This document shows, one piece after another, positions 1 through 13,199 of a DNA stretch of 64,000 nt (its first letter is position 1; the number at the start of each line of letters is the position of its first letter). The position numbers and the translations under genes are program-made. The stretch lies in the NCBI RefSeq assembly GCF_001640805.2, contig NC_066836.1:3668071-3732070 (forward strand), given 5' to 3'. Origin of the DNA: Lates calcarifer (taxonomy: Eukaryota > Chordata > Actinopteri > Centropomidae). The notes under the pieces were generated by a model. It saw nothing but the letters and a program-made list of their open reading frames with translations, did not search any database and was not told the origin of the DNA.

Positions 1-3000
1 TTTGCTTTGGGCAATGCAACATACTCTAGTAGAAGCTACAAGGATTTCTACCTGGCATGTGTGACTGCACCTGTTTAACTGGCCAACACAGCAGGTTGCC
101 AGATGTCATTGGCCTGTGCTGCTGCAAAAATGGAGCCAACATAAACTTACTGGACAACACTGTGTGTTTTTGCCAGGGCTATCTGTATACTGAAGCACAC
201 AACAGTCAACACATCAGTCTTTGTATGAATTCAATTTGTGTTTTTAAGAGGCAGTCATATGGCCAAAAGGTTACAAGTTCAATCTGTACAGCAGCCAGTG
301 TGCTGCACAGTACATCAAGTCATTTGTCCCAGTGAACTTCCTTTGACCCAGACACTGCTGCTCAGCTTCAGCTCTTCTTTTGTGTCCTTATCATTTAAGT
401 GCCTCAGAGAAATGTCATTTTCTTAAAAATGTCCAAATGTACATACGTACAATATCAAACCCTGGGTCTTCTGCATAGCTGGTTTGTCCTATATGGATAA
501 TTAAAGCCTTGAAGAACATAGCAAATACTTAAAAACTGGCTAAAGTTTCTTCACTGAGCTATAAAACATTTGTAGATATCTATGTCATCAATCCTGCTGG
601 ACCTTCTCCCTTCATGTACTTCCTGCCTTTCACCACAGTCTATCATTTATGTCAGCATTACCGCTAAAAGGAAGGTTTATTACATAGTGGGTACAATAGC
701 ACATAATGGACCATTGTTCTGGCTCGATGTGGTAGAAAGGTCACTCGTCAAACACCTTTCTTCTACCATAATGTGCCATCCTGCCATTTCTATGCCCTTT
801 TATCTGCTTTCTCTCCCTCTTTTTCTGCTCTACACTTTTCTTTGTCTCAACCTCTGACTCCTTTCCTACTTCTCTTGTTTTTTTTTTTTATCATTTACCC
901 TTCACGCTGAGGGTATTTTCATCTCTCATCAAGGTTAGTTGGTTTTTCCTTACGCAAATATTTTGGGACTGAGAGGGTAATGATTAGGCCAAGTGTGGTT
1001 TTCCTTCCTGTCTCATTTCCATCAACGTAATCATATTTGTGAAACGTTTTTAGCCACATTGCTTGTTAAGTGCTTATTCTGTTGACATAGGTAAAAAAAA
1101 ATGTCTGAATACTCCACTCAACACTTAATCCCTGCAGGCTTTAAAGGTGGCTCAGAAAAGTTGAACATTTTGAATAGCTTTCAGGGCAACTGCAGTCACC
1201 CATGATTCACACCAGTTACAATGGATACAAAAGTTCCACCACAAAGAAACACTACAGAGTGTGTTTACTACTTAAAACAAAATCCATTTTGTTTTTTTAG
1301 AGTATTCCTTAAAAGTTTATTTATCTTAATTGTCTGTCTGGTTTGAATAATTATGATTAACTGTGATTCTGAATTTTTAATCACAGTTAATATGAAAAAG
1401 CTCGGAGTGCAACTGAACTGAACCGAAAATGAATTAATTTGCTCAATTATTTAAATTAGTCAACAACAGTTTTGATAATAGCTTGTCATTTTTCAAGAAG
1501 AAATTATGGTAGCAGCATCTCAAATGTGAGGAGTTACTACTTTTCTTTATTTTATTTCCTGTATGTCCCTGTGAATGTAAAATGATCTTTGGGCTTTAGA
1601 CTGTTGGTTGAGGAGTTTTACAGATGTTCCCTTGAGCCAAAGGTGATTTTTGTTTTTCACTGCTTTGACATTTTGAGGCTAAAAATTCCAATTGATCAAA
1701 AAAAAAAAAAAAATTATACAACAGATGAATGGAAAATCAAATCTGGTGCATACACTGTAGTTCAGGCCTGTTTGTAGGTTGTCATCCTTGCCCTTTTACT
1801 TCACCTCTTGAGATTTGAGAGTCCTTTGTCACACAACAAGACTGGTTCAAAGCTGCATCCTTCCTCACTCAGAAACTGGCCTCGTTGACCCGTCCAGTGC
1901 CTCGTTATGGAAAGGGGGGCTGCACGGAGAAGGCCAGGCGCAGGATTGGTATGTCTGGCCTTATCTTATCAGCCACTGTGCTTGTGTATACAATCAGTAG
2001 CTGCTCCCACTCCTGCTGCTGCTGCTTTCTCTGATGGAAAACACTGTTTTTCCTCTGGGTTTAAAGATAGATCCCTCAAGGGCCCTGCTTCCTTCTGCAC
2101 CATTAGATAATTGCTGAGTTCACAAATAGTATAGACACAGTGTGCAAATCCACAAGCTTTCATCTGACATGGGTTAAGATGTTGGAATAAGTGTACATTT
2201 TGCCAAAAAGATTGTTACCCCTGCCCACATTCAGTGGGGAGCCGTTAGTCATCAAGTTCATTACCAGCCTTATTTAGATATTTTAAGGTATTCCCATCCA
2301 TTTTGCGGTGCTTTTTTTTTTTTTTTTTTTTTCTATTCACATTTTGCACTCTCCAATGGGGAGCTATCCTCATCAGACTTATTGTTTCATTATGCACAGC
2401 ATGCAAATTTTCTGCAGGAAGCATTTCAGATTTTAGCCCGCTGAGTGTTCAGTGAAGTTGCACCCCCTACCTCGTCACCACTGCTGCTGTCCCATTCGCT
2501 TTCTCACTGCCATTAAAAAGGGGCCTGGAGAAAAGAGAGCAGTATGATAATTGGTAGTTGTAAAGCTCTGATAATTGGCAAGGCTGTAATTATGGGGCTG
2601 CGCAATAGGTAGTCCCCCTGCTGTAGAAAATGGTGTTGCCAGTTATTCACAAGATAATGGCCTAAAGAGAAAGAGTGGATGTGTGATTTCTGTGTGTTTT
2701 AGCTGTCCTGTGTGTGAGACAGGGAAGTGTCAGAGGTGTGTGTGTGTGTGCGTCTCTTAGAGAGACAGAAACAAAAAAAAGTTGGCAGCTATACATTAAC
2801 AGCACTCTGTGAAAAAGTGCTTTCCTTGTTTGAGGTGTTGTGAGGGAGAGAGACTATTATGCATTGTTTATGGTATTATTCAGTGGGGAAAAAAGCATAA
2901 ATAATAGACTCTACATCTTCTCTCTCTTCTGTAATGGAAAGTTAAAAAGCCACAATAAACAATCACTTGCAGATGTTGCAATGGTACATCTGGTGCTTTG

Positions 3001-3649
3001 TTAATGTGACACCTGAGATTTACAGCATGTTAGCTTTAGCAGCATCAAGGTTGTACCTCACAAACTGGAACAGTTTTAACCACGATTCATAAAGGATTTC
3101 ACTGTCATTCATACATGTCTTGTACAGTACTAAATATGTAGTAGTTTTTTCTGCCTGTATCATGCAATCGTATTTGCAGTATTTGTCACTATTTAATGAG
3201 CTGTTAAGTGATTTTTTTGTGAGCTAACCTACCTGTAGATTTGAACTGAGCCTAATGAGTGGTAAAAGTTGTTTAACATTACTTATAGAGGTACTGTAAT
3301 TTGAGATGACACAACCTCTTTCCTTTTCATTGGGCTTCAGTGTAGTGTCACTTTAATTCTCTGACTCCAGTAACTGAAGCTGAGTTTTAACAAATGAGAC
3401 CTTTTCAGACCTGGAAATATTTGATTAATAAAAAATGTAACCCTGTTATAATATTTAAAATAGAGGAACTCAAACTTATTCTTCTGTCAGTCTTCTCATG
3501 CTCAGTTAATATGGACTGTTGTACAAGAGTAAATGTGCTTTAAATATTACGTTTTTTGGCCACCCACGCTACACAGAACTTGTATTTATTGTGACTTGAT
3601 AGAAAGTTTAAAATATTAGAATCAACATGTCCTTCATCTTCATCACCAG
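1..3649 (+). other. pard3: pard3 intron (3' part; upstream exon outside window)
   Basis: This stretch ends in a pyrimidine-containing tract and CAG acceptor at 3647-3649, directly before the first visible pard3 exon. I find no open frame resembling the upstream coiled-coil or PDZ exons of PAR-3, so the preceding exon lies outside the window. The intron holds a small hairpin (731-767), a 13-bp inverted repeat (1356-1391), a decayed interspersed repeat (about 1430-1625), a run of 21 T (2312-2332) and a short TG tract (2735-2750). A high-complexity stretch at about 2400-2680 could be a conserved non-coding element. The short open frames in this region have no recognisable domain and look like chance. 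Confidence 0.85.
1430..1625 (+). repeat. Decayed teleost interspersed repeat (shared family), copy 1
   Basis: A 'CTCAAATGTGAGG' block near 1519 followed by 'CTTTGGGCTTTAGACTGTTGG' words near 1587-1607 matches the order of blocks in the copy at about 16020-16260. It is strongly diverged, with insertions, so it is old. Confidence 0.5.
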
Positions 3650-3931
3650 GATTCAGGCTAAGACCAGGGAGCTGAGGGAGCGCCAGGCCAGGGAACGAGA
3701 CTACGCCGAGATTCTGGACATAAACCGCACTCCAGAGAGGTCCTCTGAGGAGGAGCACCCGTACGCCGGAATCAACCCCCTGAACAGCTCTGTGGACAGT
3801 GGTCACAGCCGACCCCACAGCCCCCGAGACGATTACCCCCACATCCATCCACACCACCAGCACCAGCACTCTGATTCCCTCTACACCCAAGTCAGCAAGG
3901 CCCGCAGTGACCGGCCTCCATCTGCAGACAG
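3650..3931 (+). CDS. pard3: pard3 internal coding exon (end of coiled coil plus linker)
   Basis: This exon encodes residues 1-93 of the visible 314-residue tail of PAR-3, the scaffold that works with PAR-6 and atypical PKC in apical-basal polarity and at tight junctions. It starts with one base completing a split codon (phase 2 entry). The first ~20 residues (IQAKTRELRERQARERDYAE) are a charged helix that matches vertebrate PARD3 and forms the end of its C-terminal coiled-coil region. A low-complexity linker follows, rich in Ser, Pro and His, with a run of alternating His (PHIHPHHQHQH) and then DSLYTQV, which resembles the mammalian DALYAQV segment. Acceptor is CAG|G at 3649/3650 and donor is AG|GTAGGG at 3931/3932. 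The linker is longer and more His-rich than in mammals as I recall them. Reading into the intron meets TAG at 3933, so splicing is needed. The family call is very secure; which teleost co-orthologue (pard3aa or pard3ab) is unknown. Confidence 0.96.
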
Positions 3932-4129
3932 GTAGGGGTGGATGTATGCATTTGAAGAATTCTGTTTCTAAAATTCCTTGCTGTGAGGGGTCAGTAACTA
4001 CATCATCTTCACACAGTGTCTGAGATTTTAGAAACAAACTCCTCAACTGCTGCCTGGGTCAAATTTATTTCACTTCCTTCATGCCCTCTGGTTTCCCTGG
4101 AAAAATGAAATAATTACCTGGTAACACTA

Positions 4130-5030
4130 ATGAATTCCACCAGAGTCACAATCACAGTCAGATGCCATTTCCGCTCAGACGAGGTGACGGGCTGCCATTC
4201 ATGGTTCAGCAACCTTTTTCCCTCCAATTCAAAAGCACAAGCAGTCATGGTATTTCAGTAAAAGGTCTGTCGGGGCCTGATTCTGCCTCACATTCCCAGC
4301 TCTCGTAACTCTGAGGCAGCATTATTGCGTGGAGACGGCAGGCTGGCTATCACACCTAGAGGAGAAAATAATCACAGCAACAGAAGGCAGGTGGTAAATG
4401 TCAGCTCGCCGACTGCTAGACACAATGCGCCATTCTCGGGGGGAAGTGGGATTACTCTGGGGAGGCAGTGAGTGAATGGAAACCTTTGAATATCCGTCTC
4501 TCTTTCTGTCTCCCTTGACCTTTCTACCTTTCTTTCTTTCTCTTGTTGATTTCACCTTGTTGCTACCTTTTCACTTTGTTGCATTTCCCTGCTTTTCCAT
4601 GAAATATTCTACCTCAGCTGCAGACAGCTCAGACTGCCTGTGTCCATGATTGACAGCTGTCAGTCGTTTTAAAATAATCACCCTGACCTAGTATTGAAAT
4701 TTCCTCTGTGCATTTGTTTGTATGAATATGCAGCAGCCAAGCAGCATTATGAAACTTATAGCCCAAAGCAAAGTCCACTGCAGCGACAGCCGGCCGAGTA
4801 AAAGCCGGTATGTTCTAAAAGCCTGCATCTTGTCAGCAGCAGCAGTTCTCAGCACTGCAGGTCTGGGCTGAGCCGCTCCCAAATCCTCCTCCGATCAATG
4901 AATGTTGAGATTCATAGCCCCGAGATGGATTTGGGAAACTCGAAGCCAATCGAGGGAAGCCTGCAGCGTAGCAGAAACATGGGCAGTGCAGCTGAATGAA
5001 TGGGTTTGTCTTAGTCGTGGTTTTCACGCA
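4130..5030. promoter_or_regulatory. Candidate conserved non-coding islands downstream of first exon
   Basis: Two stretches (about 4130-4520 and 4690-5030) have balanced base composition, high complexity and no repeat character. They stand out from the AT-rich intron around them. They contain homeodomain-type cores (ATTA/TAAT) and GC-rich patches without any coding signature. This is the texture of vertebrate developmental enhancers, but the call is by eye only; alignment to other fish and to mammals at the PARD3 locus would settle it. Confidence 0.35.
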
Positions 5031-5449
5031 TCCCCAGATGGCCCCAGCAGCCTGTGTACTTCAAGAGTGCTGTAGCTCGTATTGATTCATAATTCATTGT
5101 GCTGCTGTTGTCACTGTAGGATTATTTTTTTTTAATCCCTAATGCGATGCTGTGTTGAGGTATGCAGATGCACAACAGAAGATAATATACTACCATCACA
5201 GATATGGAGTCTTATTTAATTAGGTGAGGGAATTCACTCATGATTTAGACTCTAATCATCATCTTATTAAAGTTTATAGTTTTTTCACTCAATAACCACA
5301 TAAGCAATTTAATTTTTTCCTCCCTCAGTCTTCTATGAAGATTTTTTTTGTTGTATGTCTTATTGTGGTGAACAAGCTTTGCAAGAAACCTTCCCCCCTT
5401 AAGTCCACTACAATAACAGCGAGCTAAGGAATTAATGATGAAATGAGTT

Positions 5450-5745
5450 CAGTAGACATTTTTGATAATTGTTTAATCCTGCAAGTTATTCATCAAGCCG
5501 AGATTTGTGTCTGTTTGTCCCAATTTTACTAATCCCAGCATTTGTCTACATACATATATACACACAGTGTTTGTACTGTTGGCTGGACAAAACAAGCAAC
5601 ACACAAGATATCATCTCTGGCAGTGGAAACCTGTGATGGGCCTCTTGACTATTTGTTTACATTTAGAGATAAAATGATTAATTAGTTAGTCTGAGAATTA
5701 ATGAATACATTAGTCAACAATTAAGTATTGATGAGTTCCAGCCTT
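5450..5745 (+). repeat. Decayed teleost interspersed repeat (shared family), copy 2
   Basis: The segment includes GGCTGGACAAAACAAGCAA near 5581, a 'GTGATGGGC' block near 5633, and a terminal AT-rich part with ATTAATTAGT-like words near 5680-5720. The same order of words occurs in the copy at about 16020-16260 and, reversed, at about 23930-24110. The family is very common in percomorph genomes; I do not know its database name. Confidence 0.55.
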
Positions 5746-8069
5746 AAAATGGACGTCTATGACCGCTTAGCTTCAGTAGTGCTTTTCATTGCACTCCAGG
5801 CTTTGGCTAACTGTTCCACTGGTCCTCAGAGACAGAGCTCATTATTGCATTTCATTTTGTTACACCACAGAGCAGAGGTAATATTGGTCTTCACAAATTA
5901 ATATCAGCAACAGGTCTCACTTTTGTTTGAGTTTGATTGGCCTGTGGCCTTTTAGAGCACCAGATGTGTTCAGATAATTTCCTGCTTGAAGAAATAATGT
6001 CCTCTTAGTGATCATGGACACAGCCGTTAAACCTTTCATACTGTATTTTTAGTCCTCATGACGAACAAAGCTACCCCAGAAGTGAAACTCTTGCTCTTTT
6101 CAGGAGACTTTGATTACAGCAGTGTAGGTGCCAGGGACATAAACTCCTTAAAGATATTATGTTTCGTTCCCAGATCCCCAATAGTGAGAAAAATATACCT
6201 CCTGAGAGAACCAGGAAGCGTGTTTCCTGTTTCCTGTCTGCCCCCCTACTCAACAGGAAGTGAATTAGACCCTGCCATGCCAGGCACAGGAGGGAGGGAG
6301 AGCGACTCGACGACGGGTGTGTTTGTTATTATGGGCTTTGAATGGCAGCATGAACTGATATCAGAGCTTAAGGATTGTGGAGATTTGATCAAAGCAATAA
6401 CATGACCATAGAAACTGAGAGTGAAGGAAAATGTTTTTTTTTCCTGCACTAACTCTTCTCTTATAAAATGGAATGCTAATGCCATGATAAGTTCAAACGT
6501 ACAGTACAGGTTTAGATTTCATTTGAGTCAGCTTCATTCTCATTCTGGATGTTGCTGCGTGCTGGATTTGCCTTTTCAGATGAGGAGTTGTTTAACTGGC
6601 TGTATCTGTGACAGTTAATTGTTTTGATTTGTTAGACAGTGGAGATGGTTTTATTTCTGAACATCATTTCTTTGATTCCCATTTTAACACCCAAATCAAG
6701 CATGAAATGGCTGAAGAAAATGTCACAGTTTACGGATTAGTGTTTGAGTGGTCTTGTTGTTGGTGTTGCCATGTTGATTGTCACAAGATTATGACTCAGA
6801 CTCTGACTGAACGGGTCAAAGCTGTGACAGAGATTTGTAAGCTTTAGAATATTACATAATAATAATGTTCTTTATTTATGTAACACTTATTGTAACAAGG
6901 TCACACAAACTGCAGACACAAGCACAATTAGTTAGATCACACATTAAAAATGTTTTAAGATACATGAAAGTACATAAGTACATTAAAGTTGTCTAGATGA
7001 GATACAATCGTGGTATTTCTAGGACATTTACTCCATCACCTGTATCATAAATGATCTACATTTAACTATTTGACTGTAAGTTTGTGGTCAGAATAATAGA
7101 GAAGGAGAGAAATACTGGGTTAGATATGACTCAATGAGGATACCAGAATCACACCACCCCTGTACAATTCCCCCAGGGGCCATAAAACGTACAATTGCCT
7201 TTCTTAGCACCGCAGCGCTTTAGCAGTCCAAAGGGAAACAGAAAAAAAATACAACACGCAGCTGCATAAATATCCAATGGAATTCATTTTTAATTGCCTC
7301 TTTTTCCTTCAAACATCGCACTGTCAGAAATTTCAATTTAACTGCAGAGGTTTAAAAACAAAAACAACTAAAGAGGCTGGAAGGAGCTTCAGAAGCCTTT
7401 TGGGAACAGTCTGCCATTTCCTTTGCTTTAAGGAGCGTGACCACGAGGACTGTATGCTCAACCGGTATGCTGCAACAAGCCTGAAAAAACACTTAGCTCT
7501 TTCTTCTCAAGTCTGCTTTGTAACATTTACTTTCAGGATTAGACACATTTCTTAGATGTCTCTTGTTTATGTTCAGAGCTGCATATTTTAACAAGACAAA
7601 CTGGAAGTTCTACATGTTTTTATAGAAGCACAAGATGTTTTAGTTGTTTTACTCTGCGGTTTATTGTGTAGGTGGTACGGTGTACTATCAGGTTGCAAAC
7701 ATTCTCTTTTTAAGTGTTTCTCTTTTGGCTCTCAACCAAATTGCATAACCTTGCTGCTGGGACACTGGTGGTCTGTCTTTCTCTCTGCCAAGCAAAATAT
7801 TGTCCAAAGCCTAGTGTTTTTATCTCCCTCAATGTTTTCCCATCATTACAGCTAAAAAAATATTTCTCACTGTGGCCCCAGAGTGTATGATTGGCATCTG
7901 GTAACATTTGTCACCGTGTTATTTTTCCTAAATACCCTAAGAATTGTAAATTATAAACTCACAGCAGACAATATTCAGAGAGCGTCCATGTTTCTTTACT
8001 GCAAATTAATGAGCTGAATCCACTAAAAAACATATTGTGAAGCAGTCAGTGTGTTACTGAATTGCTTTA

Positions 8070-8410
8070 TTAGCCCTCAACAATTTGCTGTATCACACTC
8101 CAGCCCTGTTGTTTGAGTTTAAGTGTGAGGAGAGCCAAGTGAATTAGCCACCATTGTTTTTTTCCCCTCCCAACAACAAGGCAGCAGTGAATGCTGGGAA
8201 GGCTCTGAGGGATTTGGTGTGATTTGATTCTCTGCGTTTCCCGAGGAGGCAGCGCTCTTATTGAATCGGCTCCATTACATTTCATCTCCACCGGGGGAAT
8301 AAGGGGCCTCGGAGGGAGCGAACGCGGTCGTGTTGTATCACAAACACACCAGAAACAGCAACGCAGACAAACAGACAGCAGCCGCCTTGCAGCCTTTCAC
8401 GGGCCGATAA
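8070..8410. promoter_or_regulatory. Candidate conserved non-coding island
   Basis: A GC-balanced, non-repetitive stretch lies between AT-rich intron sequence and a TG-rich tract. It holds a homeodomain-like ATTGAATC core and a GC-rich segment (about 8280-8335) with several CpG dinucleotides. It lacks any plausible exon. The call is by appearance only. Confidence 0.3.
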
Positions 8411-8959
8411 GGTGGCATGTGTGTATGTGTGTATGCATTTACACTTGACTTCTTGTAGGCTGTGAGCATGCATTGTTTAATAGCATGTATATGTGATGCT
8501 TGTGTCGTTCTATATATTTAGATGCAGCCACTGTGTTTGTTGGTTTTGTTCAAGTGCTCATGTGTATTTGCTGAAAATGCATTAGAGTGAGAGTGACAAG
8601 TCAAAGGTGTGTTTGTGTGTGAGATACAGAGAATAGTGGCAGGTATGTAGGGCTGGATTAACCCTGCAGACCTGTGAGCCATGGGTTCCTGATGACCACT
8701 TCCACTTCTCTGTACATTGTGTATGCATTCACCTACCTGAGTACACATGGCAGCTGTGTTATATTCTGCCTACAGCCCCAGAAACTAACCTGTGCTTCTG
8801 TCCTGAAACAACACCTGCACAGTGTTCGCTGTGTGTGAGTTAGTTCCGCTTGTAATGCATGATGTCAGCTGTAAAAACTAACTAGACTTTAACATTGTGC
8901 CTTGATACAGGACAGAGCCTCAAGAGCCTCTTTCATCTCAATGATTTTGCCTTTCACAC

Positions 8960-9350
8960 TATCAACATTGTTTCCAGCTACAGCAGGCAGCTGTTTTGAG
9001 CTAACAAGCTCTGATAAACTGATGCTACGCTCCTGTCCATCCCCAAACTACAGACAGACAAAGCTAGGAAGTAGTTGGCGAACATAGTGAAGGATTTCTC
9101 AGCTAAAGAGCCAGATATGTCCCTCAGGAGAATGAGGGGACCAAAACGGAGCTAAAGGGAGAGCTAATATTGGACTTACATTCATCACATGACTCCATGT
9201 GAATGCCAAGTGTTGCTCTGAGTCTTCTAGATGTATAAATAGGCAACTGTTTGCTAACACATTTATCACTAGGTGATAGATGTTGAGTTTGAAGCTTTTC
9301 CCACAGTGCCCAAGTGGCCTAAAAAAGCCAGTGAACGCAGCTTTAAGGCC
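8960..9350. repeat. Probable fish interspersed repeat (second family)
   Basis: The text around 9100-9330 contains word blocks that I recognise as recurrent in percomorph genomes: a 'GAGCTAATATTGGACTTAC' block followed by 'TTCATCACATG', and later 'AAGTGGCC' followed by 'CAGTGAACGCAGCTTTAA'. Boundaries are approximate and no second copy inside this window is close enough to define them. The family name is unknown to me. Confidence 0.4.
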
Positions 9351-12300
9351 TTTATCATTCAATGGTAAATGATCCTTGGTGTAAATATAATCCAAAAACT
9401 GTGTTTACCCGATGCTTCCCAGCACATGAATAGTAAGTTGCTGCATTGCTCTTACCTAACAATAAATTCAATCACACCCTTTTCTCTTTCAGTGCTGAGT
9501 AAACATGCAGCTAATCCAACATTCCTGTCTATTCGAGGGCCTCTGAGACTCCTGACAGGAGCCCCAATTGGACACCAGACATGTAAAACACAAAGACCAA
9601 ACTAGAAACACAAACAGAGAGGTATCCAAAACTTGTGCATGTTCATAAACACAGAGTTTCAAGTACAAAGACAGAGAGATTTAAAAGCTTAAGTATAATT
9701 TTCTTGGATTTACAAACTTAGGCCAGAACAGAAGGTGCCAGCATTTTACACTGTATGATGGGACCAACAGGAAAAAAAAGCCCTTCCCTATCATTATCCC
9801 CCATAATCCACTTACTAACAGACATCATCCGTGTTGTTTATTTCACTCTCGTTCCCATATTTATGTAATCCCACACATATGACCTTTCTCAAACGTTTCT
9901 CAATCTGTTTATCTCTCGAACACATTATCACATCATCTTTATTCTTCTACAGTGGTCAGTTTCCTGTAGAACTAAGCCAGCTTCAATTAAGATGTTGCTG
10001 TGCACAATCTTGTTGAATCCACAGAATCACCTGTCAAATCTTTCCTTTCTCCAGTTGCAGAGTTGCAAACTATGACTTTGTTTTCATTTTCTCTGTGACT
10101 CAAAGTCTGACAAAGTCCATCTTAAAGCCAAGTACATAAAGTAAACTATTCAGCTGGAAATCTGTGGAAAAGTGGTTTGCTTGTTTGCCTTTTTTTTCTG
10201 CCAGACTAACCTGGAGTTGGAAGAACTCGCAGCTGTGACTTTTCCCCCTCTTTCCAACCGTTAAAGACTTGAGAAAAATCAAGCTCGGTCACATCTTTCT
10301 TCGCCTCAGCTGCTCCACTGTCTGGCTCATAATGTGCGAATAGACCCACAGACAAGATGTTGGCTTTCACTGCTATGCAGAATGTGAATGTGTGTTCTCA
10401 CCACTCACTGAGCAGAACAGGATGTCTTATACAGCTTGGGGAACATCTCTGCTTGAGGGTCATCATGACTCCCTGAAATTGTCACTCTGAATGCTGATCC
10501 AAAGTCTGGTGATGAGAACAGGGACAGGATTTTGATCAGCTGCCACCGTGTTTGGCCTCCAGTGGAAGACATCCAGGTAACACTGACGCACTTGAACTTT
10601 TTCACCTGAGAATACTCATCTCATCAGCAGAAGGTAGCTGACGAGATTCAGGATCTAATCTGCAACACAGACGACTGCCTTTGAAGCTAGCTACACCTAC
10701 ATCCCAACTCACTGTTCTTCTCTACTGTAGGTTTGAATCTCATTGAATTCCATTGGGGAAAAAAATTCTGTTGGGCTCCTATTGACACCCCATCTAACTT
10801 CCACCAAGTGCGGGTGGCACACCTATAAACCAACTAATATTCCTGCTCTTGAATAATATTTGTGGTAATTTGATTAAATATAACTTGACAAGAGTAGTTG
10901 ATAGTGCAGGACCTGCCTTTGTTGATTTGGTGCTTTAGTGGTGCATAATGCTTAAAAAAAATTACAATTGATGGAAAGACCACAAATCAACTCACTTGCA
11001 GTGAACCTAGTGGTTTTGGAGTAAATTCTGTCTTTGCCCTTTAGGATGTCCAGCCTCGTTGGTGAACTTTATGAATTCACATCTTCCACAGGCCTTACGC
11101 AAAGAGAAACATCAGTGATCATGAGTTGCATGTTGACTGATGATGTAGACAAACTGATTCCTGGTAATATGTGTGAAATGCAGCGTTGCAGATGTTCATT
11201 CAGCACATAAAAGGATTCATTCAGCTACTCTCTGCTGACAACTGATAAATTAACTGATAAATTTAGGCCAGAGTGAGGGAAACAAGGACAGCTATTCTCT
11301 TTGGCATTACATGTACAGTAGGTCACAAACTTCACTATGCAGACTAACTCAAACAATGTGACATCTCTTTCTGTTCTACAACACTATAGTATCTCCAACT
11401 GGAGGCCAAGTTCAGTTCTTTCAAAATAAAAGCTATGACTCAAGCAAGACACACATTTGTAAAATATAGGAAACCTGAAGGCACAGTCAGGGAAGTTATA
11501 CTTTACCATGGAAACACTTTGTGTGACCTTTTGTTATTCGAGTGCTTATTATGCCTCCACACCAGTGTGAGCTGTGGCCAAAGGCATTATGTTTTCAGGT
11601 TGACTGTTGCAATGTCATCATATGTTTTATCATAATAATAATAATTTCCGTAGATTCACTGTCTAAGTAATACCACCCTCCAAATGGCAGCAGGCAGAGC
11701 TTCAACTTTCACACATGTAGTTTTCTATCTCTTGCTTTTTCCGTTAGCTGATTGGCAGCAGAAATAATAAGTGCTCAAAACGAACAAGGTGGATTCTCTC
11801 ACCGCTGCACACGCCTGCTGTTTTAACCAGACAGAAAAGCATTTAAAATAATTTCAAATGGCTCACTCCATCCTTTCATCAACATGTCATATACAAATGA
11901 TTATGTATGAGTGTGGAGCGTGAGATGGGCTATATTAAAGTTGGGGTTTGTCAGCCAACCATCTGCTTCTATATGTTAGAATCAGTTCTGTATATGAGGA
12001 GAGACAGGCCAGTCCTCTTCCACTGCTAATCCCTGGATCAAGGCCAAGAGCTACAGAGAGGGAGATATGTTCTGCCCTGGGGAATCCTTTATGGATGTGG
12101 GAGAGGAGGGCTCAGCGGGTTTTTAGGGGTCATTTGGATGTTCTCGGGTTGGAATGAGAGCAGGCGGGTGAAGACTTTATTTCCACAGTGCTATATGTCC
12201 ATTTTGGAAAGAAAGACTCATCATCCCGCTTCTTAAAAATACAGATGGCCTCGTCACTTTTATTTTTTCAACCAAGGATTTAGGTTACTGTTATGCTGTT

Positions 12301-13199
12301 CGCCTCATCTTGTTTGTCTCCTTAGTCTTTAGAGGGGGGAGAGAAAACCAAAGCAAACCTACTGTTGGCTTTTAATAGAGCAGCACAAAACCAAACTCAC
12401 TGTTTTGGCTATTAGATTTTCCCAATTCTCTAAGGGCTTGTTAATTAAGTTTGTAAAGAGGGAGTTGTTTTAAATAGCTCTGAAAACAAGGTGGGCTTGG
12501 CCCTGTTGGAATCCATGGAGGGCCTATAAATCAAACTTATTATATACAGATAGCTCTTAGTTGCACTATTCAGAACTGTGCAGATGCAGGTGGTGATAAA
12601 TATTAGTTTGACTGTTGTATGTATGTTGATGTAGAAAACTGTAACATATTTAAATATTGTTGTTGCTGTTGCTTGTCTGAAAAGGCCACAAACCGCATAG
12701 CACATTTCAAGAAGAAAGACAATGAAGTCTTTTTGTTCCTGTTTGACGAATTCTAATCATCCTTTGCATATTTTAAAAAGAGGAAAATATAAAGAAATCC
12801 CAAATGTATACAACACATTTGGATGCATGATCAAGAATAAACATCAGATATTCAGTCAGGCAGTCAAAGTCGGTCAAAACAGTCAAGACAAACAAGTCTG
12901 AACAAATAGTTCCACAGCGTGAAAAATGTATTCACTTGTTTTTATGCCCTGTTCCCTCTTTTTTTCCAAGGTCAGGAGTCTGTGAAGCATGTTATTGGTG
13001 TCTTCACATTGTTGGGATGGATTAGTTCCTGTATTTATACAGCAAACACTGCATACATCTCAAGAACCCGAACAGTTCAGAGGGAGGGGACTTGCATCGC
13101 AGCTGAGCTTTGTTGTCATCCAACTGGGTCATTTGACATGGTTAAAATAATATTTTATTAATGAACAATGTTTCCTGCACCCTTTTTAAACACCTCCAC

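Larger units (their letters stand above)
3932..10000 (+). other. pard3: pard3 large intron, segment 1
   Basis: This is the first part of the 37,363-bp intron between the exons at 3650-3931 and 41295-41418. It contains high-complexity islands at about 4130-4520, 4690-5030 and 8070-8410, a decayed interspersed repeat at about 5450-5745 and a second type of interspersed repeat at about 8960-9350. The stretch 5750-8070 is AT-rich, and I see nothing in it beyond short chance open frames and a short cluster of GGAAG-type ETS core sites near 6210-6260. Confidence 0.85.

Noticed and set aside
3540..4046. 168-codon open frame on the reverse strand over the first visible exon
   Set aside because: It is the antisense shadow of the pard3 exon; its Val/Gly/Leu-rich composition follows from the codon use of the sense strand and no domain is seen.
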